Below are positions 56,702 to 64,000 of a DNA stretch of 64,000 nt, piece by piece. The translations under genes and the position numbers were made by a program. The stretch is taken from positions 62,001 to 126,000 of the forward strand of contig NZ_BJDL01000007.1 in assembly GCF_005405125.1 (NCBI RefSeq). Direction: 5' to 3'. The notes under the pieces were generated by a model, which saw nothing but the letters and a program-made list of their open reading frames with translations, was not told where the DNA came from and did not search any database. The stretch's first letter is position 1. Each line of letters begins with the position of its first letter. The DNA comes from Lactiplantibacillus songbeiensis. GTDB lineage: Bacteria; Bacillota; Bacilli; Lactobacillales; Lactobacillaceae.

Positions 56702-57046
56702 ATGGCTGTAAACATTTACGATACTGCAAACCAATTAGAACAAGAATTACGCGGCACTAAGGAATTTAAAGAATTGCAAGCTGCTTATCAAGCAATGCAT
56801 GCGAATGAGAGTGCTTTTAGCTTATTCAAAGACTTCCAAGAAATTCAAATGCAATTGTCACAAAAGCAAATGAATGGCGAAGAATTAGGCGACGATGAAG
56901 TTCAAAAAGCCCATGAATTAGCTGATAAAGTTGGCAATGTCGATGAAATTAAAGCCTTAATGACCAAGGAACGTGGCTTGAACCAATTAATGAATGATTT
57001 AAACCAAATCATCACTAAACCCGTTCAAGAATTATACCAAGACTAA
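56702..57046 (+). CDS. YlbF/YmcA family (DUF964) protein
   Basis: 114 residues from ATG 56702 after GAGGAGGA; the upstream ORF extension overlaps the PBP end without an RBS. All-helical: IYDTANQLEQELRGTKEFKELQAAYQAMHAN, FKDFQEIQMQLSQKQMNG, and a conserved C-terminal NQLMNDLNQIITKPVQELY. In Bacillus related proteins form the Y-complex that affects RNase Y action. Partner genes are not in this window. Confidence 0.9.
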   Translation: MAVNIYDTANQLEQELRGTKEFKELQAAYQAMHANESAFSLFKDFQEIQMQLSQKQMNGEELGDDEVQKAHELADKVGNVDEIKALMTKERGLNQLMNDLNQIITKPVQELYQD

Positions 57047-57060
57047 AGTTTAAGGTAACT

Positions 57061-57101
57061 AAGAGGCAATGACGATACTTTTCGTGATTGCCTCTTTTTT
57101 T
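57061..57101 (+). terminator. Terminator of the ylbF-like gene
   Basis: AAGAGGCAAT-ACG and CGT-ATTGCCTCTT arms pair, with T7 following. Confidence 0.92.
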
Positions 57102-57117
57102 GAGAGCAAGTAGGTAG

Positions 57118-57330
57118 GCGATACCCGTCTCCGGTGGCCGATGATTCCGGTGGCTGTGGGGACCGGTCTCAGCCTGAGGTGCGGTCTGAGACCTCGACTT
57201 GCCCCTTTGCCCAAAACGCAAATGGGCAAGATCGTCCGTGGTGTAAGAACGGAAAAATCACCGTTTCAACGCCACTTTCACAGCCATCTCCATCACCAGC
57301 AACCTGCGACTGGTTAACGGGTTAATAGCA
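57118..57330. other. Hairpin-rich non-coding region
   Basis: GC-rich relative to surroundings, with several perfect stems: CCGGT/ACCGG, GGTCTCAG/CTGAGACC, TTGCCC-TTTGC/GCAAA-GGGCAA, AACGG/CCGTT. No RBS-supported ORF. It is bounded by the ylbF-like terminator and R7. Sequence does not match the R-family. Possibly a structured RNA or another repeat class. Confidence 0.5.
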
Positions 57331-57380
57331 GTTATCAACGAAATATTAATAAAATAAGTTTCAAGAATGAGCTTTACTAG

Positions 57381-57490
57381 CGCAGGGCGGACTGCGCTCA
57401 GTGGTGTCGTTTGACTTAGCCGAGTGATTTTGCTCGGGTTAGTCAAAGCCCGGCTTACGAGCCAATCCAGGCCAACCGGAGCAATAAGTA
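57381..57490 (+). repeat. R7: divergent single-module copy of the structured repeat
   Basis: Retains GCTCAGTGGTGTCGTTT, then hairpin TTTGACTTAGCCGAG / CTCGGGTTAGTCAAA, then AAGCCCGGCTT and GCCAATCCAGGCC. The second hairpin and module A are missing. The stem sequence differs from R2/R4 (TTTATCTTGGTCGG type) but keeps pairing. Confidence 0.75.
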
Positions 57491-57528
57491 CAACTAATTA
57501 AATTTCAAGACAAGGAGTGACAACCAGC

Positions 57529-58749
57529 ATGAAATTTTTGCATGCGGCTGATTTACATTTAGATACGCCGTTTCAAGGCTTGACAGGAGTACCGGCAGCA
57601 TTGCGGTCACAGTTGATTGCAGCCCCGTTAGCTGCGTTGACGCGGTTAGTGGATTTAGCAATCGCTGAGCAAGTTGATTTTGTTTTGTTAGTGGGCGACT
57701 TATTTGATCAACAAGCGCAGAGTGTCGCTGCTCAAGCTGGTCTGATGGCGGCGCTTGAACGGTTGAATACCGCGCAGATTCCGGTCGTTTTGTCGTTTGG
57801 TAATCATGATTATCAACCAGCAGGTAGTCAGTGGCATTTTCCAGCGAATGTGCATGCATTTGGACCATCTGTTAAAACCGTGACGTTAACGACGGCGGAT
57901 CAGACACAAGTGGCCATTAGTGGGTTTAGCTATGACCAACGCTGGGTGACAACGCCGAAAATCGCCGACTATCCTGCCAAACTGCCAACGGTCGACTATC
58001 ATATTGGTATGTTGCACGGACAATTAGGGACTGCGGGCGACCACTATGCGCCGTTTAGTGTGGGCGAGTTATTGGCGAAACATTATGATTACTGGGCACT
58101 TGGCCATATCCATCAACGGCAAACGTTGAATGCCATGCCACCCGTTGTTTATCCTGGGAACCTGCAAGGTCGATATCGCGATGAAACGGGTCAAAAAGGC
58201 TGCTTGATTGTTGAAAGCCAAGCTGACCAGACGTTACGGCCTGTTTTCCACGCATTAGCGCCGATTACCTGGACGACCTGGACGCCGGAATTACAGGGAA
58301 CGTTGGATCGGCCAACGTTATTGAAACAACTTGTTGATCAGTTTCCAACGACTTCTGAAAATGGAACTGAATTAGTACTCATTACCTTACCGGCGACAGT
58401 CGAATTAAGCGCTACTGCTATGTTAGCCTTGACTCAAGGGGCACTACTGACCCAATTACAAGGTCAATTGACCACCACCGCCTGTTGGCCGGTTGATTTG
58501 CAACTGGCCGCTGATAAGTCGCAACCAGCACTCGGTGGCCTCGACCAAGCAGTGTGGCAACAAGCGGGTCAACAGGTAGTCACTACTGAGCAGATTGCGG
58601 CGCTAGCTGATCATTTGTTAGCGGAACCTTTTTTGAATCAAGCTTTATTGGAGGATTTAACCCCAGCACAATGGCAACAACGCGTGCTGGGATTATTACA
58701 AGAGCAATACCATTTAACAACGGAAGGTGGGTCGGCCGATGGAGATTAA
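57529..58749 (+). CDS. yhaO: DNA repair exonuclease family metallophosphatase (YhaO/SbcD-like)
   Basis: 406 residues from ATG 57529; AAGGAG eleven bases upstream. Calcineurin-like phosphoesterase motifs: ADLHLDTPF, VGDLFDQ, SFGNHDY, LGHIHQR. C-terminal domain (about 280-400) as in YhaO. Probably the nuclease partner of the SMC-like ATPase YhaN, whose start overlaps by 11 bases, analogous to Mre11-Rad50/SbcCD. Confidence 0.92.
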   Translation: MKFLHAADLHLDTPFQGLTGVPAALRSQLIAAPLAALTRLVDLAIAEQVDFVLLVGDLFDQQAQSVAAQAGLMAALERLNTAQIPVVLSFGNHDYQPAGSQWHFPANVHAFGPSVKTVTLTTADQTQVAISGFSYDQRWVTTPKIADYPAKLPTVDYHIGMLHGQLGTAGDHYAPFSVGELLAKHYDYWALGHIHQRQTLNAMPPVVYPGNLQGRYRDETGQKGCLIVESQADQTLRPVFHALAPITWTTWTPELQGTLDRPTLLKQLVDQFPTTSENGTELVLITLPATVELSATAMLALTQGALLTQLQGQLTTTACWPVDLQLAADKSQPALGGLDQAVWQQAGQQVVTTEQIAALADHLLAEPFLNQALLEDLTPAQWQQRVLGLLQEQYHLTTEGGSADGD

Positions 58750-61240
58750 ACGTATTGAGATCGCTGGCTTTGGGAAGTTTAATCAACAAGTCTTTGAGTT
58801 GTCGTCCGGGCTACAAGTGATTTACGGAGACAATGAAAGCGGTAAGTCAACGTTGCGTGCGTTTATCCTAGGCATGCTATTCGGTTTTCCAACCCGGCGT
58901 CATTTGATCGACCGCTATGAACCTAAGGCGACCAGTCAATACGGTGGTTCATTGGATTTATTAGTTGGCGGGCAGACCTATCGTTTAACGCGACTGGGCG
59001 ACCAGCCAGCATCCTTAATTAATGTGGCCACGGGTGATCTCCAGCCGCTAGCGCTACTGGAACGTTGGTTATCACCATATGATGAGGATCGCTACAAGCA
59101 ATTATTTACCTTTAATCAGGCGGAATTGACTGCCTTGAAAACGCTGAGTGCTACTGACTTGAATACCCAATTGCAACAAATCGGTACCCTCGACAGCAGT
59201 CAATGGCGGGCCACGGCGGCTGATTTACGGGCTAGTGCTGATGAGCTATATAAACCGCGTGGCCGTAAACCGGCTTTAAATCAGGCCTTACAGCAATATC
59301 AAAGCTTAAAACAAACGCTTCAAACGGCGCGCGACCATTATGCCACGTATGAACAGCTGCAGGCGACCGTTCAACAGTTACGAACACAACAAACGCAATT
59401 GCGACAGCAACTGAATCAAGCAAACGACGCGCAACAAAAGTTAGCCAATCTACGGAATCAATGGCCAGTCTATCAACAATTGCAGCAGCTGCAAGCGCAA
59501 TTGGCGACCGCTACAAATGAGTTACCGGCAGCGGTTAGTCAACAATATGCGCAATTAACCACGACACAAACCGAGTTACGGCATACGTTGGCTAGTGCGC
59601 GTGAACAACTGACGCAACAACCAGTTGATGCTAATTCCACATCGTTAGTCGGTTTCTACGTTGCGCACCAAGCGCAGTTTGATGCTTTAGAACCCAAGTT
59701 GCCAGAGCTACAGCAGGCGTTGGGCCAGTATCAAGCTTTAACGAGTCAGACAACGGCAGCACAACGGACTTATCAGCAGCAACAAACTGATCAGCCGGAG
59801 CTAATGGCGGCGTTATCACCCGCGAAACAATCAGCGGTGGCTAGTTTAAAAGCGGCGGTATTAACCACGGCGACGACTGGGTCACGGCAAGCGCGGCAGT
59901 CACAGTCGACACCAGCGTTCAAGGCCGATTGGCGTTTGGTGGCGGGGGGGATTGGTTTAGTTGCTGGGGTAATTTTGCCACTAGGCGGGGTTAAATGGGT
60001 CCTAATACTAATGGGATTAGGGTTGTTAGGCTGGTTTGGTTGGGAACAACTCGCTCCAGCCGCACCAACCACAGCTGACCGGACTTTAGCGCCGTTACTA
60101 ACTGCGGTAGGCTGGTCACCGGACTTGGATTCAGCGGCGATTTTAACTAAGCTGGATCAGTTAGCGGCCTTACAACGCAGTCAAGCACAAGTGACGACGT
60201 TATCACAACAGACGGCTGCACAAGCGGCGACTGTCTGGCAAGCATTACAGGCTTATCATTTTGCGAGTGACTGGCTAGTGTTAGATGAACAACAGTTGGT
60301 TGTCAGTGTTCAAAAAGTGACAGGCTTTTATGACCAGGTTCATCAAGCCATGCAACATCAAAGCTTAGCATCGACGGACTTTGCCTATGTCCAGCGCCAA
60401 GTTAAACAATTGACGACGCAGCTGCAAACGACATCGGACCAGCTCCAAGCACTTGCCACGCAAAATGGCTTGGCGGATGCTGATGCCTTGGCCGAGGCAT
60501 TAGCGGCTCAGAGTCAGCAAGTGGCAACGCAAACGAGTGTTGATCAATTGACGGCGCGGTTAACCCCAACGGAACAAACGGCATTACGGGCTTATCCAAC
60601 ATTAGCGGCATTACAGGCAGCGATTCAAACGAATCGATCGACCATTCAAACGGCTCAACAGCAACTTACCGAACAAGCCCAACAATTAGCAACCGCCCAA
60701 ACGCAGCTACAGGCATTAGTGGCAGATGGTCGTTATGCTGATCTGCGTCAACAACAGGCCGATGCGCAGACTAAGCTAACGGTCATGGCGCGGCAATGGG
60801 TGACGCGCCAATTAGGGGCGGCTTGGATTGATACGGCCTTACAACAGTTGACGAATCAGCAGTTACCGGCCATTTTAACGGCGGCTGGAACGACTTTCGC
60901 ACAACTGACCGGGTCGCGGTATAATGAGATTAAGTTAAACGGCGATGCGCTGGTCGTGCAAGCGGTTAACGGACCACAATTTAGTGTCGCCGAATTATCA
61001 ACTGCCACTAAAGAGCAATTGTATCTAGCGTTGCGGCTGACTTTAATTACCCAACTCGGGACGCAAGCGCAACTTCCGTTAATGATCGATGATGGCTTCG
61101 TTAATTTCGATGCACATCGTCGTCAACGGGCCTGGCAATTGCTGGCGACCGTCGCTGCACAGCATCAAATTTTATACTTTACGAATGAACCCGCTGCACT
61201 GACCGAGATGCCAGCGACCGCGGTTAACCACTTAACCTAA
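58739..61240 (+). CDS. yhaN: SbcC/Rad50-like AAA ATPase with internal membrane helices (YhaN-like)
   Basis: 833 residues from ATG 58739, RBS GGAAGGTGG within yhaO. Walker A GDNESGKST (about 31-39) after IEIAGFGKF; long Gln-rich coiled coils (about 180-380 and 470-690); a hydrophobic pair near 402-435 (VAGVILPLGG ... LILMGLGLLGWFGW) unusual for SbcC but typical of YhaN; C-terminal ATPase half with ELSTATKEQLYLALRL and Walker B LPLMIDDGFVNFD. Probably membrane-linked DNA end processing with YhaO. Confidence 0.92.
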   Translation: MEIKRIEIAGFGKFNQQVFELSSGLQVIYGDNESGKSTLRAFILGMLFGFPTRRHLIDRYEPKATSQYGGSLDLLVGGQTYRLTRLGDQPASLINVATGDLQPLALLERWLSPYDEDRYKQLFTFNQAELTALKTLSATDLNTQLQQIGTLDSSQWRATAADLRASADELYKPRGRKPALNQALQQYQSLKQTLQTARDHYATYEQLQATVQQLRTQQTQLRQQLNQANDAQQKLANLRNQWPVYQQLQQLQAQLATATNELPAAVSQQYAQLTTTQTELRHTLASAREQLTQQPVDANSTSLVGFYVAHQAQFDALEPKLPELQQALGQYQALTSQTTAAQRTYQQQQTDQPELMAALSPAKQSAVASLKAAVLTTATTGSRQARQSQSTPAFKADWRLVAGGIGLVAGVILPLGGVKWVLILMGLGLLGWFGWEQLAPAAPTTADRTLAPLLTAVGWSPDLDSAAILTKLDQLAALQRSQAQVTTLSQQTAAQAATVWQALQAYHFASDWLVLDEQQLVVSVQKVTGFYDQVHQAMQHQSLASTDFAYVQRQVKQLTTQLQTTSDQLQALATQNGLADADALAEALAAQSQQVATQTSVDQLTARLTPTEQTALRAYPTLAALQAAIQTNRSTIQTAQQQLTEQAQQLATAQTQLQALVADGRYADLRQQQADAQTKLTVMARQWVTRQLGAAWIDTALQQLTNQQLPAILTAAGTTFAQLTGSRYNEIKLNGDALVVQAVNGPQFSVAELSTATKEQLYLALRLTLITQLGTQAQLPLMIDDGFVNFDAHRRQRAWQLLATVAAQHQILYFTNEPAALTEMPATAVNHLT

Positions 61241-61255
61241 TTTGGGGGTAACAAC

Positions 61256-62239
61256 ATGGCAAAAAAATTATTTGACTATCAAGTCGATGAACCCGTTGAC
61301 GGGTACTTTCTATTAAAGGATTCTGAAGTTCGCATTGCTAAAAACGGTAAGAAATTTTTAGCAATTAACTTTCAAGATACATCTGGTGAGATTTCAGGGA
61401 AGTTCTGGGATGCGAGTGACCAAGACGTAGACCATTTTCAAGCTGGTCGGGTCATTCATTTAAAGGGTAAACGTGAGAATTACCAAGGTAATCCGCAGAT
61501 TAAAATTTTGCAAATGCGGTTGACTCATCAAGGGGAACCTCAAGATGTGCAACAATTTGTTGAACATGCCCCGATGAACACGGGGGCTATGGAAGAAGCA
61601 CTCAATACGTTTGTTTTTGAGATTACAGAACCGAATTGGAACCGAATCGTGCGGCATTTACTCACGCAATTTCATGATGATTTCTTCAGTTATCCAGCTG
61701 CGAAAAAGAATCACCATGCTTTTGCTGGTGGGTTAGCGTTTCACACGTTATCCATTTTACGCTTAGCGAAAGCGGTCGCTGACGAATATCCACACGTTAA
61801 TCGCGCGTTATTATATGCAGGGGCTATTTTGCATGATATGGGGAAGACGATTGAAATGTCGGGTCCCGTTTCCACAACGTATACGTTAGCCGGTAATTTA
61901 GTCGGGCATATTGTCTTGATCGATGAACAAATCGTAAAAGCTTGCCAACAATTAAAGATTGATGACCAATCTGAAGCGGTCTTAGTGTTGCGGCACATGA
62001 TTTTAGCCCATCACGGCTTATTAGAATATGGCTCACCAGTGCGACCACATATCATGGAAGCTGAGATCTTGCATGACTTAGACGAGTTGGACGCGTCGAT
62101 CCAAATGATGCAGACAGCAATTGGCCATGCAGAACCAGGAACTTATACCGAACGAATCTTTGCGATGGATGGCCGTAACTTCTATCGACCAGAACATGAT
62201 GGGACTAAGGCTGATGTGAAGCCAACTGATAATCAGTAG
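61256..62239 (+). CDS. yhaM: 3'-5' exoribonuclease YhaM
   Basis: 327 residues; ATG 61256 after GGGGGTAA. OB-fold domain (about 10-95: DGYFLLKDSEVRIAKNGKKFLAINFQDTSGEISGKFWD) followed by an HD domain (about 150-290) with HHAFAGGLAFHTLS and LHDMGKT metal ligands. Degrades RNA, and possibly DNA, from 3' ends. Third gene of the yhaO-yhaN-yhaM unit. R6 begins 8 bases after its stop. Confidence 0.95.
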   Translation: MAKKLFDYQVDEPVDGYFLLKDSEVRIAKNGKKFLAINFQDTSGEISGKFWDASDQDVDHFQAGRVIHLKGKRENYQGNPQIKILQMRLTHQGEPQDVQQFVEHAPMNTGAMEEALNTFVFEITEPNWNRIVRHLLTQFHDDFFSYPAAKKNHHAFAGGLAFHTLSILRLAKAVADEYPHVNRALLYAGAILHDMGKTIEMSGPVSTTYTLAGNLVGHIVLIDEQIVKACQQLKIDDQSEAVLVLRHMILAHHGLLEYGSPVRPHIMEAEILHDLDELDASIQMMQTAIGHAEPGTYTERIFAMDGRNFYRPEHDGTKADVKPTDNQ

Positions 62240-62246
62240 GGGATAT

Positions 62247-62580
62247 ACGTTTGGTGCTAGTTGCCGCCTGCCGGTTGGTTCCTAAAACGCTGGCCTTGGC
62301 CTAAGTCCGAGCAGATTACTCGCACTAAGGCCAACGACACGGTGAGTATTTTAGAAACCCAAACGGCTCGGCTTAATGACTGAACTGAAAATAAGCAATC
62401 GTTATTTTTTCAATGTCCGTTAGTTAACATCGGGCGGGCCAGAATTGGCTCAGTGGTGTCGTTTATCTTGGTCGGTGATTTTTCGACTTAGATAAAGCCC
62501 GGCTTGGAAGACCGCTCTCTGGCTTCCAAACGTGGCCACCACGTTCCAGCCGATTTTGGACCAACCAGAGCGGCATTCTA
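62247..62580 (+). repeat. R6: structured repeat element with shortened module A
   Basis: Left end ACGTTTGGTGCTAGTTGCC. Module A keeps arms GGTTGGTTCCTAAAACGCT / AGTATTTTAGAAACC and hairpin 1, but hairpin 2 is deleted. Module B is complete (GGGCCAGAATTGGCT with AGCCGATTTTGGACC; hairpins TTTATCTTGG.. and TTGGAAGACCG../CTTCCAA). The right terminal repeat is lost next to the prsA terminator. Confidence 0.87.
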
Positions 62581-62590
62581 AAATCCAACA

Positions 62591-62623
62591 AAAAAGGACG
62601 ACCAAATTGCTGGTCGTCCTTTT
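62591..62623. terminator. Terminator of prsA, likely bidirectional
   Basis: AAAAGGACGACC and GGTCGTCCTTTT form a perfect stem around AAATTGCT, with T6 on the minus strand. May also end the yhaM transcript. Confidence 0.9.
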
Positions 62624-62635
62624 GAATAACTTAAT

Positions 62636-63535
62636 TTATTTTGAGCTAGATGATGAAGATGAAGTAGTCATGTATGAAGATAAGATGTTCTTCAAATCAT
62701 TATCCTTAATCTTAACATTCCCAGCCTTTAAGACTTTGGCAACCACGTTATGCAAGACGGTTGAGTCGCTCATATCGTTGTCCCAAATTTGTTTCTTCAA
62801 ATCAGCGGTGTGATCAGACATGTTCCCTTTACCAGGGTTCTTGACCATCCGGATGATTTCGTAACCGTTAGAGGTCTTCACAGCGGTCGTGGTGTAAGCG
62901 CCATTCTTCAATGCGAAAGCGGCCTTCAAGAATTTAGATGAATAGCTCGTGTTCGTGTTGTCGAAAGCAGCTAACTTACCACCGTTGCTCTTAGAAGTCG
63001 TATCAGTTGAGTATTTCTTGGCTAACTTGGAGAAGTTTGATTCGCTAGAATCCTTCTTCAAAGCTTTCAATACTGTATCTGAAGTTGATGACTTCGCAAC
63101 TAAGATATGTTGAACGGTAACTTTAGGTTCGTATGATTTCCATTGCTTCTTCAAATCAGCGTTGGTAATCTTAGCCTTGTCTTTGACCGCTTCTTTTAGT
63201 AATAAGTTCGAACGGATTTGTTCCTTGAATGTTCCCGTAGTCAACCCATTTTGTGACAATACAGTTGAGAATGAAGTCCCGTATTGTTGCTTGTAGGTGT
63301 TATATTGCTTCGTAACGGCTTTCTTTGAGACTTTTGAACCGTAGTCCTTTTCAAGCACTTTGTTCAAAATCATCTGTTGTAAAACTTGTTTCCCAGATGA
63401 AGTGCCCTTCATACTACTGTAATACTGACTTTCGGTGATCTTACCACCGTTAGTCGATGCAACTGTCTTGCTACCGCAACCGGCAAGCGTAAACGTTAAT
63501 AAAATACCGGCAAGTGCAATAAGCCATTTTTTCAT
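62636..63535 (-). CDS. prsA: Foldase lipoprotein PrsA
   Basis: 299 residues; ATG 63535 with a weak GGATGTG upstream. Lipobox LAGC, Cys20. N-terminal chaperone helices (about 25-130), parvulin-type PPIase (about 132-225: [32 protein letters not shown]), C-terminal helices, and a Ser-rich end. Folds secreted proteins at the membrane-wall interface. Monocistronic. Confidence 0.94.
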   Translation of the reverse strand: MKKWLIALAGILLTFTLAGCGSKTVASTNGGKITESQYYSSMKGTSSGKQVLQQMILNKVLEKDYGSKVSKKAVTKQYNTYKQQYGTSFSTVLSQNGLTTGTFKEQIRSNLLLKEAVKDKAKITNADLKKQWKSYEPKVTVQHILVAKSSTSDTVLKALKKDSSESNFSKLAKKYSTDTTSKSNGGKLAAFDNTNTSYSSKFLKAAFALKNGAYTTTAVKTSNGYEIIRMVKNPGKGNMSDHTADLKKQIWDNDMSDSTVLHNVVAKVLKAGNVKIKDNDLKNILSSYMTTSSSSSSSK

Positions 63536-63726
63536 TCTTGTAACACATCCTATTCCTAAAATAGTTCTGCTCTAGCAGACTTACCAGATAACTATAACAT
63601 AAGTTAGCAGGGTTCTGCATCGTGACTGGAATCTTTACAAAATTTTCAGATAATTCACACGGTCTTCACAAAGTCTAGCGCCAAACTAATGCCTTAATAA
63701 ACGAAACGTGTTCGTTTATTAACTAA

Positions 63727-63764
63727 CAAAAAAATCATCGAGCCGCAATTAGCCCGACGATAAG
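63727..63764 (-). terminator. Terminator of the last gene
   Basis: On the minus strand ATCGTCGGGCT and GGCTCGATGAT form an imperfect stem, followed by T7, just after the stop at 63769. Confidence 0.82.
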
Positions 63765-63768
63765 GTGC

Positions 63769-64000
63769 TTAATCTTTAGGTGCAAGATCATCTAACGTTT
63801 TTTGTAAATGTTCAGCGCGTGCTTGCATAATCTTAACGTGCGGTTCAATTTTAAACTGAAACTTATCAACTTCGGTTTGAATCTCATCGATGACTTTGGC
63901 AGCGTTACTGAATTGGACGCTCAAGTTACTCTGTGCATCACTAAAGTCTTCGCGCGCCGTTTGTAAGTCGTCGGCCGCATCTAACACGTCTTGTACATAA
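63769..64000 (-). CDS. Partial coding region, YtxH-like helical protein (3' end only)
   Basis: At least 77 codons remain open to the window edge; GTG 63987 is inside the frame, but codons upstream of it stay open, so the true start is beyond the window. The visible part is one long amphipathic helix (NAAKVIDEIQTEVDKFQFKIEPHVKIMQARAEHLQKTL) ending DLAPKD. Position next to prsA and yhaM recalls Bacillus YhaH/YtxH proteins; tentative. Confidence 0.6.
   Translation of the reverse strand, partial: YVQDVLDAADDLQTAREDFSDAQSNLSVQFSNAAKVIDEIQTEVDKFQFKIEPHVKIMQARAEHLQKTLDDLAPKD

Noticed and set aside
57134-57446. ORFs of about 60 aa on both strands in the hairpin-rich region
   Set aside because: No RBS, overlapping frames on both strands, and stems account for the composition.
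62532-62813. 93-aa plus-strand ORF
   Set aside because: It spans the end of R6, the prsA terminator and the antisense of prsA.

Overview
The window looks like chromosomal DNA of a lactic acid bacterium of the Lactiplantibacillus plantarum/pentosus group. The basis is gene content (LPQT-type surface protein, MetE plus a fused homocysteine methyltransferase/MTHFR under a T-box, argS under a T-box, ArgR, class A PBP, YlbF, YhaO-YhaN-YhaM, PrsA), strong AGGAGG-type ribosome binding sites, frequent TTG starts and T-box rather than S-box control of methionine genes. The species call is inference; no database was searched.

Layout. 1-8.5 kb: two paralogous small secreted proteins (minus strand) flank tRNA-Leu(CAG), a large BspA-like/Ig-like cell-wall protein and tRNA-His; then a three-gene membrane/lipoprotein cluster and a GtrA protein. 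8.5-15 kb: YisL-like protein, methionine synthesis unit (Met T-box, metE, metF-type fusion) and a secreted amidase. 15-24.9 kb: MATE exporter, DUF2187 protein, tRNA-Gly(CCC), ElaA-like acetyltransferase, T-box-argS, WYL regulator, a membrane/NlpC-like gene split by an in-frame TGA, and an AT-rich two-gene unit of unknown function. 24.9-30.3 kb: a YesM/YesN-type two-component system whose kinase carries a one-base frameshift, divergent from a flavinylated flavocytochrome-like lipoprotein; then a DUF606 transporter. 30.4-46 kb: a carbohydrate island with ROK/GH1/MFS, AraC/alpha-L-rhamnosidase/MFS/esterase with a cre site, and a complete sorbitol PTS operon gutF-R-M-C-B-A with a cre site. 46-53 kb: tandem MFS paralogs with an attenuator-like leader, MocR regulator divergent from a LysE exporter, and an aminotransferase. 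53-64 kb: argR, a 40-aa basic protein, class A PBP, YlbF, YhaO-YhaN-YhaM, PrsA and the 3' end of one more gene.

The most unusual content is a family of non-coding structured repeats present seven times (about 15.15, 22.2, 40.2, 52.5, 53.8, 57.4 and 62.2 kb). The full form is just under 400 bp. It has terminal inverted repeats containing CTTGGTGCTAGTT and two homologous modules in opposite orientation. Each module is an outer stem enclosing two hairpins plus constant motifs (GCTCAG..GTGTCGTT, AAGACCG..CTTTGGC, CGTTCCAGC). Stem sequences differ between copies with base-pairing changes on both sides, two copies are flanked by short direct repeats, and four copies sit between a gene's stop codon and a terminator. 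I read this as a non-autonomous mobile palindromic element (MITE- or REPIN-like) that may also act as RNA structure in 3' UTRs. A second palindrome lies in the argS leader, and a different hairpin-rich non-coding stretch lies near 57.1-57.3 kb.
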